Source: CBFGRV01 sp965651265
GTDB taxonomy: Bacteria > Bacteroidota > Rhodothermia > Rhodothermales > VXPQ01
Length of the DNA: 13,622 nt
Reading direction: 5' to 3'
NCBI GenBank assembly: GCA_965651265.1
Contig: CBFGRV010000076.1
Location: 1-13,622, forward strand
The notes under the pieces are model-generated. The model was given only the letters and a program-made list of their open reading frames with translations, was not told where the DNA came from and did not search any database. Both the position numbers and the translations under genes were made by a program. Below are positions 5,625 to 11,153 of this stretch, piece after piece (within the stretch, counting starts at the first letter, position 1; every line of letters begins with the position of its first letter).

Positions 5625-8530
5625 GAGGGATCGGGGTTGTATCGAATACCAAGCTCGGGATGTATCTCGACAACGGTGCCACCCACAGTACATCGTCCCT
5701 TGTCAAAGACCAGGGGTTTGTGGAATGCGATAGCTGGATTCTTTGCGGCGAGACGAATCCATTGAGCTGCCTCGTCCTCCGGAAGAGGTACACATGTCAT
5801 CAATGCGTCGACCAGTCCGCGCCTTCGGAGAGAAACAGAGCATTCGAGAAGCGAGCGTAATTCCTCCGCACTCAAGACCGGACCTGGAGGAAGAGGGACG
5901 TCGGTGCCCTGCAAATAGAACTCCCTATCCCGTCGATCCAGACAGATCACATCGACCGAGGGTCCACCCAGCCTGGTCTGCACTCTTAGGTCTAGTGCGG
6001 GTGCGTCGTCCGACTCGCTGTACTCCGTCCTCTGCGCGGCACGAACATTGTCAAAGAGCTCTTTTAGCCTCTCCGGTCTTTCGATTCGCGCAGCGTCCGC
6101 AACGCGCGACTCGCGTTCTTCCAGCGCTCTTTTTGCCTCCACACTGGCATCCCATAGAAGCATGTCGTTTGGTTCGAGGGTATCCGGCATTCGTTCATCA
6201 TCATCGCCATATACAGCCTCGATAAGAGGGCGATAGTCCCTGGGCAATGACCAGCTACCACGATCTTGAAGAGCCAGATAGGTGCGGTAAAGTGGAAGGT
6301 TTAAATAGATCGCGTCCGGCCTGTCATCTCGAAACTGACCGCCAATCGAGCTGACGTCCGGTAAGACGCCACCCTGGGTTGACTGAGGGCAGAGCACATG
6401 AAGCTTTGGCCGCTCGTAACCACGCGGACGCTGTAATTTATGTCGGTGCAGTCGACCGGCCCGCTGTAGAAGTAGGTCGATGGGGGCCAGATCGCTCAGC
6501 ATCAGATCGACGTCAAGATCCAGGCTCTGCTCGGCGACCTGCGTGGCGACGAGGACGGCCGGTCGATTTGCCGCGCTTCTTCCTTCTTTTCCGAACCGCT
6601 TTATTACATTGCGTTCACGCTCGGCTCTCTCTCGAAAGGGAAAACGGGCGTGGAGTAGGTACAGGTCTGCCTCAAGGTTTCGGGTCTGAAGAATTCTGAA
6701 GATTTCCTGCGCACGATCCACTCTGTTGACGATGACGCCGACCGTTGCTCCCTCGCGCACCGCATCGGTCACGATCGCGACGACGCGTTCCGGAGCGCTG
6801 TCCTCAAGACTCAACTCCGCGTCCGAGTGCTGGCTCGTTGGAAATCTGCCTTGGAAGTCAAAGTATGCCTGGTCCGTGTCATCTCTCGCCCCGGCGACGA
6901 TGAATGCCGGATATGCACAAGGATCGGAGACGTCGGATGTCTTCCAGGCCTCCAGGAAACGCCTGCGAGTCCGCGTCGGAAGCGTAGCACTCAGTATGAT
7001 GACATCGGTCCCCAGTAGTCTCAGCCATTCGAGCAGGCGCGTAAACAAGGCCGTCATATAGCCGTCGTAGGCATGGACCTCATCGAAAATCAGTGTCTTT
7101 CCGGCAAGGCCATAGAGGCGTAAAAAGAAGTGTCTCGACGTTATCGCACCCAGAAGAACCTGGTCCACAGTGCCGACGCCGTACGGGGCAAGGAGGCTGC
7201 GCTTGGTGGGCAGAAACCATCGCGCGGCGTACGCCGAAGATCGAACGCCCTCATCCTCATCGAGGGGTAGGAGGAGCTTCTCGAAATCGAGGTTCAGAGC
7301 ACTCGCTCCATGAACCAGCAGCACGTTGGCCGACGCTTGGGCCAACTGCGCGTCGTGGGCCTCTTCCAGGAACTCGACAAATCGAGGAAACAGGCCATTA
7401 GATGTTGCCTGCGTCGGAAGTGCGACATACACGCCACGCGCATCGGCACGACGCGATTGGAGGCGTGCCGCGAGGTAAAAGGCTGCTTCCGTCTTGCCTT
7501 CCCCCGTAGGTGCTTCGATGATGGCCAGCGTGGGCACGTCAGCGGGCGGGAGTTTGATAGTTGCCGCGTGGTGCTGAAGCGGGTGAGGCCGTTGAGCCTC
7601 CGGTCGCACGAAGACTCCGGGAAACCGTGCTTTGAAGTCATCCTCCGAGCCGATCACACGAAGAGCCGAAGGATTGTGGAGATGCGTATGCTCAATCGCG
7701 GCACGCACCGATGACATACTGCGTGGAATGTAACCGGCAAGGTCCGCGTCGGGCCGCGTGCCTAAGGGAATGAACTCGTCGATGGACCCAACCCAATCGG
7801 CCAGGGTAGTCCAGCCGGCCAAGGCGATCATTTCGGGCGGCAGCGGTGCCCGCTTTACTGATACTGCATTTGTAAGATCGGGCCAGTCGCCGCGAGCTCC
7901 CAACCATGCGTCGGCAACGGCAGTGACCAACTGCTGCTGCGACTCCTTCCAGACTTCGCTTCCGAGCGCAATGGGGTCCTGCCACTCCTTCCTCTGGGAC
8001 AGTCGACCATGGTGGAAGCCGGCGGCAGCAGCGAAAACCTTCAGTAGGGACCTAGCCTCGTCCGCAACGGGGGCGTCATCTAACCATTGACTGATTATAG
8101 GAATCGAGGCGTGCCCATGGTGTCTTCGATCGATGCTATTGGGGTACTGATCAGCCAGCGGCAAACCCATCTCCCGAAGCTTCGCGCGCGTGCCGACGTG
8201 CTGATACTGAAAGGACGGGATAGCCTTACCCGCATCATGGAACCCGACAATAAGGGAGAGTAGAGGCCGAAGTTCGGACCACGCACACCCGAATCGAGTA
8301 GAGAGCCGCTCACGAACCGGAATCGGAAGCCGATCGCTCAGAATTTCGGCTGCCGAGGCTACATCCAACAGATGCGCCCACAGTGGGTGGGTCCAGTCGG
8401 ATCCTCGATCCGGGTGGGTCCAGGCTCTGTTCGTTTTAGCCCAAAAAAATCGCCAGGCTTCGGTCGACATTTGCGGTTGGTTGTATGCACCTGACGCGCC
8501 AATGCTCAGCATGTGGTCATCGCCGTTCAC
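5621..8530 (-). CDS. cas3: CRISPR nuclease-helicase Cas3 (HD-DExH fusion)
   Basis: A 969-aa single-chain Cas3, recruited by target-bound Cascade to nick and then processively degrade DNA. The N-terminal HD nuclease has candidate metal ligands at His53 (WAHLLDV), His98-Asp99 (GFHDAGK), His138/His140 (HHGH), His173/174 (GFHHG) and Asp245 (ADWVGS). The helicase core has Walker A APTGEGKT (340-347), the DEVH box (483-486), motif III SAT (514-516), VATQVAEQSLDLDVD (661-675) and motif VI QRAGRLHRH (689-697). A C-terminal domain follows. All key motifs look intact. The frame opens with GTG at 8530; ATG codons at 8512 and 8470 are alternatives, and similarity to the family starts near the last (STEAWRFFWAK), so up to 20 N-terminal residues are uncertain. 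It heads the effector operon, 127 nt after the WYL gene. Confidence 0.97.
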   Translation of the reverse strand: MNGDDHMLSIGASGAYNQPQMSTEAWRFFWAKTNRAWTHPDRGSDWTHPLWAHLLDVASAAEILSDRLPIPVRERLSTRFGCAWSELRPLLSLIVGFHDAGKAIPSFQYQHVGTRAKLREMGLPLADQYPNSIDRRHHGHASIPIISQWLDDAPVADEARSLLKVFAAAAGFHHGRLSQRKEWQDPIALGSEVWKESQQQLVTAVADAWLGARGDWPDLTNAVSVKRAPLPPEMIALAGWTTLADWVGSIDEFIPLGTRPDADLAGYIPRSMSSVRAAIEHTHLHNPSALRVIGSEDDFKARFPGVFVRPEAQRPHPLQHHAATIKLPPADVPTLAIIEAPTGEGKTEAAFYLAARLQSRRADARGVYVALPTQATSNGLFPRFVEFLEEAHDAQLAQASANVLLVHGASALNLDFEKLLLPLDEDEGVRSSAYAARWFLPTKRSLLAPYGVGTVDQVLLGAITSRHFFLRLYGLAGKTLIFDEVHAYDGYMTALFTRLLEWLRLLGTDVIILSATLPTRTRRRFLEAWKTSDVSDPCAYPAFIVAGARDDTDQAYFDFQGRFPTSQHSDAELSLEDSAPERVVAIVTDAVREGATVGVIVNRVDRAQEIFRILQTRNLEADLYLLHARFPFRERAERERNVIKRFGKEGRSAANRPAVLVATQVAEQSLDLDVDLMLSDLAPIDLLLQRAGRLHRHKLQRPRGYERPKLHVLCPQSTQGGVLPDVSSIGGQFRDDRPDAIYLNLPLYRTYLALQDRGSWSLPRDYRPLIEAVYGDDDERMPDTLEPNDMLLWDASVEAKRALEERESRVADAARIERPERLKELFDNVRAAQRTEYSESDDAPALDLRVQTRLGGPSVDVICLDRRDREFYLQGTDVPLPPGPVLSAEELRSLLECSVSLRRRGLVDALMTCVPLPEDEAAQWIRLAAKNPAIAFHKPLVFDKGRCTVGGTVVEIHPELGIRYNPDPS

Positions 8531-8657
8531 CTTACCTATTTCTTGATCCGTACACGCCCATCTGCTCGGTATGCGCCGACCGCCTGGGCTTCCGGGGAGA
8601 GCGTGACTCTTAATTCCGAATCATCGCAGCCGGTCACGACGCGAAGGTCGATCACGC
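8531..8657 (-). promoter_or_regulatory. Upstream region of cas3, probable effector-operon control region
   Basis: 127 nt without a gene between the WYL stop and the first cas3 start. It should hold the promoter of the long leftward operon if the operon is not simply cotranscribed from the WYL gene. No good -35/-10 pair could be picked by eye. A 9-bp palindrome ATTC-C-GAAT lies at 8613-8621, and the 8-mer TCCGAATC (8615-8622) recurs upstream of cas1 at 9771-9778. Confidence 0.35.
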
Positions 8658-9698
8658 CTACAATAACGGTGGCAATTCAGCCATGTCGGACATGTCATGT
8701 CCGGAGTGCGAACGATGCGCGTATCGCTCCACGATGTTCTCGGCTTCGGCACAAATTCGCTCAGCGAGCTCTCCCGGCTCCAGCACGGTCACGCCGTCCC
8801 CCCAGCTCTGGACGAAGCTCTTCATCTCTTCGAAGCCAATCGACTCGAAAGAAACCTGGGCGCGGCCGTCTGGCTCGATATGTTCTATGTCCTGTGAAGG
8901 GTGGTAATCGCGATCCTCGAAAAACGGTACGCGATCCGGTTCCACGAGCAGTCGCAGTACATGCACGTCACCGCCCGCCATCGCTCCGAAACGATTGAAG
9001 TACTTCTTCGGCTCGAAGTCGCGACGGCGCCCGAAATAGGGCATCGGATCCGCAGCAGGATCACACAGCTGCGCTCGTTCTATCCGCGCCAGCGAGAAGT
9101 CGCGCATTTCTCGGCGCCGATGGCAGTACGCTGCCACCATAATCACATTGCCTACGATCGCAATGCAGTGCGGGTCGACCTTTCGGGCTTTGTCCAGCGG
9201 CGAGTTGGGCTTCCGATAATCGATCTGTATAGAATGCTGCTGTTCCAGCGACTGCAAGATGACTTTGAAGACATCCGGGTCGATTCGGTTAAGCGCCACA
9301 GCATCGAAATACCATCGATCTCCTTGCTCCTCGAGTGCGAATAAATCGTTGTAAACCCCGAGATGTGAGACCAATTCCCGGGCAGCGGCCGTTAGGGGTC
9401 CAAGGAGCGGCGTGCTTCGAAGCACGGCGGCACCAGCTCGGACAGCAACGGAAAGTGCGAGGGCCTCCTCCGCACTCAGAGTCAGCGGTGGTGCCTGCAG
9501 TCGCTGATGTTCCGGTTCGAGAAAGAACCTCTTTGTTCGACGGTCCCTTTCTTCTTGAATGGGCACACCCCGATTTCGAAGAGACGTAATCAGGCGACGC
9601 GCCTGCCGCTCAGTTATGTCAAGACGAGATGTGATGTCAGCATAACTTAGCCGATGCCCGGCATCTAGAAGCCGACGAAGATGTTCTTCACTATACAT
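8658..9698 (-). CDS. HTH-WYL domain transcriptional regulator
   Basis: A 346-aa protein from the ATG at 9698. A TTG at 9752 would add 18 residues, but the winged-helix domain begins at MYSEEHLRRL, so the shorter form is preferred. Residues about 1-62 form an HTH with SYADITSRLDITERQARRLI (18-37), followed by wing-like basic text ending in RRTKRFFLE. A WYL domain covers about 125-210 (IDYRKPNSPLDKARKVDP, MRDFSLARIERA) and a WCX-like C-terminal extension about 240-325. The namesake Trp-Tyr-Leu position reads Val-Ile-Met within GNVIMVAAYC (183-192). WYL proteins are known to accompany CRISPR-Cas loci and can bind nucleic-acid or nucleotide ligands. Placement between cas3 and divergent cas1 suggests control of both modules, as repressor or activator. 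Target and ligand are unknown. Confidence 0.9.
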   Translation of the reverse strand: MYSEEHLRRLLDAGHRLSYADITSRLDITERQARRLITSLRNRGVPIQEERDRRTKRFFLEPEHQRLQAPPLTLSAEEALALSVAVRAGAAVLRSTPLLGPLTAAARELVSHLGVYNDLFALEEQGDRWYFDAVALNRIDPDVFKVILQSLEQQHSIQIDYRKPNSPLDKARKVDPHCIAIVGNVIMVAAYCHRRREMRDFSLARIERAQLCDPAADPMPYFGRRRDFEPKKYFNRFGAMAGGDVHVLRLLVEPDRVPFFEDRDYHPSQDIEHIEPDGRAQVSFESIGFEEMKSFVQSWGDGVTVLEPGELAERICAEAENIVERYAHRSHSGHDMSDMAELPPLL

Positions 9699-9831
9699 GG
9701 AGATGAAGGATTCGTGACAGGACAACGTCGGCAAGTTTATGCGATAATGCAACAGACCGGACGCTCAATGTCCGAATCGCATAGAATGGATTCGATACTG
9801 GCAGCATCAAATTGTCAATCGGGTATAGATC
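9699..9831. promoter_or_regulatory. Divergent WYL / cas1 control region
   Basis: 133 nt separate the divergent WYL and cas1 starts, so both promoters should be here. A dyad CGAATC-N10-GATTCG (9773-9778 and 9789-9794) is a candidate operator, and a -10-like TAGAAT (9783-9788, rightward) lies within it, without a convincing -35. Leftward, TTGAGC (9768-9763) is a possible -35 with only a weak -10. TATAGA at 9824-9829 is too close to the cas1 ATG to serve as a -10 for a normal 5' leader. Autoregulation by the WYL protein is a natural inference. Confidence 0.45.
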
Positions 9832-10767
9832 ATGCTGCCTCATTCATTTCGCGACCTTCCCAAACTACGCGATAGCATCTCATACTTGTATTTCGAGCGC
9901 GGTCGCCTGGAGCAAACAAAACTCGGCGTCGAGTTTGTGAACAAGTTGGGTCGCACCATCATCCCCGTTGCAAACTTGACAGCACTCCTGCTCGGCCCCG
10001 GTACCACCGTGACGCATGCAGCGGTAAGGTCTGTGGCGAGAACGGGTTGCAGTCTTTTGTGGTGTGGCGAAGAAGGGGTTCGCTTCTATGCACAGGGACT
10101 GGGCGAAACCCACAAGGCATACAAGCTGCTACGACAGGCGTCTCTTGCCTCCAATGAAGAACGACGGTTGGAGGTCGTAGAGCGCATGTACCGCATGAGG
10201 TTTGACGAACCGCTACCCTCGAATGTCACGCTACAGCAGATTCGAGGCATGGAGGGCGCGCGGGTGCGCAAAGCGTATTCCGAAGCCGCAAAAAAATATG
10301 ACGTGGAATGGTTGGGTAGGAATTACGACAGAGATGAATGGGATACGGCAGATCCCGTCAATCGCGCACTCTCAGCTGCAAACGCCTGTCTCAACGGAAT
10401 CTGTCATGCAGCAGTTCTTTCAGCAGGTTACAGCCCGGGTCTTGGATTCATCCATCAAGGCAAACAGCTTGCCTTTGTATATGACATCGCCGACCTGTAC
10501 AAAGCCAAATTGAGTATTCCTGTAGCTTTCGCTACTGTTGCGGAAGAGGTAGCCAATGTGGAAAGTGAAGTGCGGAAGCGATGTCGCACAGCCTTTCGCA
10601 ACCTTCGCTTGCTAGAACGAATCATTCCCGACATCGAAAAGGCACTGGACGTCGATGGAGATCCGCCTCTGCCGGACGGGTTTGATCCAGATGAAGATCC
10701 GGCTCTGCCCACGCCGTGGTGGACACCAACCGAACTCACAGAATTCGGGAGAGGTGATGGACAATGA
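9832..10767 (+). CDS. cas1: CRISPR integrase Cas1, type I-E
   Basis: A 311-aa Cas1, the catalytic subunit of the Cas1-Cas2 spacer integrase. Metal ligands fall at the same numbers as in the E. coli protein: Glu141 (GMEGARVRKAY), His208 (GFIHQGK), Asp218 and Asp221 (FVYDIADLYK). The N-terminal beta-domain reads SISYLYFERGRLEQ and later PVANLTALLLGPGT (45-58), also typical of I-E. The acidic, proline-rich C-terminal tail (about 274-311) contains two similar units, GDPPLP and EDPALP, encoded by 14-nt copies at 10660-10673 and 10696-10709. The ATG at 9832 matches the usual start; the Shine-Dalgarno is poor. It overlaps cas2 by ATGA. It runs opposite to the effector genes, which is not the E. coli-type arrangement. 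Confidence 0.98.
   Translation: MLPHSFRDLPKLRDSISYLYFERGRLEQTKLGVEFVNKLGRTIIPVANLTALLLGPGTTVTHAAVRSVARTGCSLLWCGEEGVRFYAQGLGETHKAYKLLRQASLASNEERRLEVVERMYRMRFDEPLPSNVTLQQIRGMEGARVRKAYSEAAKKYDVEWLGRNYDRDEWDTADPVNRALSAANACLNGICHAAVLSAGYSPGLGFIHQGKQLAFVYDIADLYKAKLSIPVAFATVAEEVANVESEVRKRCRTAFRNLRLLERIIPDIEKALDVDGDPPLPDGFDPDEDPALPTPWWTPTELTEFGRGDGQ
10747..10754 (+). promoter_or_regulatory. Ribosome binding site for cas2
   Basis: GGGAGAGG inside the 3' end of cas1, 9 nt before the cas2 ATG at 10764. It supports the first of the two tandem ATG codons and suggests cas2 is translated both by coupling and by its own site. Confidence 0.6.
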
Positions 10768-11096
10768 TGGTGTTGATCCTTGAACGTGTCTCACCCTCGG
10801 TTCGAGGAGATCTCAGCCGTTGGCTCGTCGAAATATCTACCGGCGTGTTCGTCGGACGTGTGAGTAAGATCGTACGAGAGGCGATCTGGAGTCGATGTCT
10901 TCACCGCGCAGGACCTGGAAGCGCAGTCCTGATCTGGCGCGCACCAAACGAACAGGGATTCGACGTCAAAGTCTTTCAGCCCAAGGGGCGAATGCCTGTC
11001 GATGTCGAAGGCGTCTGGCTGGCTATGATCCCTTCAGCCGACGGCAATGGAGAGTATGACGATGCGCCTGACGACCGCCTCCATGGGACGGGTTGA
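10764..11096 (+). CDS. cas2: CRISPR adaptation protein Cas2, type I-E
   Basis: A 110-aa Cas2e, the central dimer that bridges two Cas1 dimers and measures the prespacer. The I-E hallmarks are SPSVRGDLSRWLVEISTGVF (10-29), then VGRVSKIVREAIW (30-42), and GFDVKVFQPKGRMPVDVEGV (65-84), matching the E. coli CasF/Ygbf-type pattern GVYVG..S..IRE.IW and PVDLDG. It is about 16 residues longer than E. coli Cas2, with an acidic tail GNGEYDDAPDDRLHGTG of unknown role; in E. coli the C-terminal strand contacts Cas1. It overlaps the cas1 stop as ATGA and ends 57 nt before the convergent amidohydrolase gene. Confidence 0.97.
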   Translation: MMVLILERVSPSVRGDLSRWLVEISTGVFVGRVSKIVREAIWSRCLHRAGPGSAVLIWRAPNEQGFDVKVFQPKGRMPVDVEGVWLAMIPSADGNGEYDDAPDDRLHGTG

Positions 11097-11118
11097 GACC
11101 GTGCTGAATTATCAAGGC

Positions 11119-11144
11119 GCCCGAAGTCTGCTAACTTTTAGGGC
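11119..11144. terminator. Possible bidirectional terminator between convergent genes
   Basis: GCCC (11119-11122) and AAGT (11124-11127) can pair with ACTT (11134-11137) and GGGC (11141-11144) around a CTGCTA loop, with a small asymmetric internal loop. It sits between the cas2 stop and the stop of the oppositely directed amidohydrolase gene, where a shared terminator would be expected. There is no T-run, so it is weak. Confidence 0.25.
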
Positions 11145-11153
11145 AGCTGCAAC

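Noticed and set aside
5625..5693. Longer cas8e start at 5693
   Set aside because: The 23 extra residues overlap cas3 and lack family similarity; the ATG at 5624 forms an ATGA overlap and starts the conserved N-terminus.
5743..6225. A 160-codon plus-strand frame inside cas3, and other long antisense frames within cas and amidohydrolase genes
   Set aside because: All are shadows of strongly supported genes on the minus strand; their translations are low-complexity and match no family I know.
8593..8601. CGGGGAGAG upstream of cas3, identical to 9 bases of the CRISPR repeat
   Set aside because: The rest of the repeat, including the stem partner and the handle, is absent, so a CreA/CreR-like repeat remnant is not supported.
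9699..9752. TTG start at 9752 for the WYL regulator
   Set aside because: The extra 18 residues precede the HTH domain and carry no recognisable features; the ATG at 9698 starts at the domain.
9824..9829. TATAGA as the cas1 -10 box
   Set aside because: It lies only 2 nt from the ATG, so transcription would start after the start codon.
10747..10754. Similarity of GGGAGAGG before cas2 to the repeat 3' part
   Set aside because: It is explained as a Shine-Dalgarno sequence and as cas1 coding sequence; the match is too short to indicate a repeat remnant.
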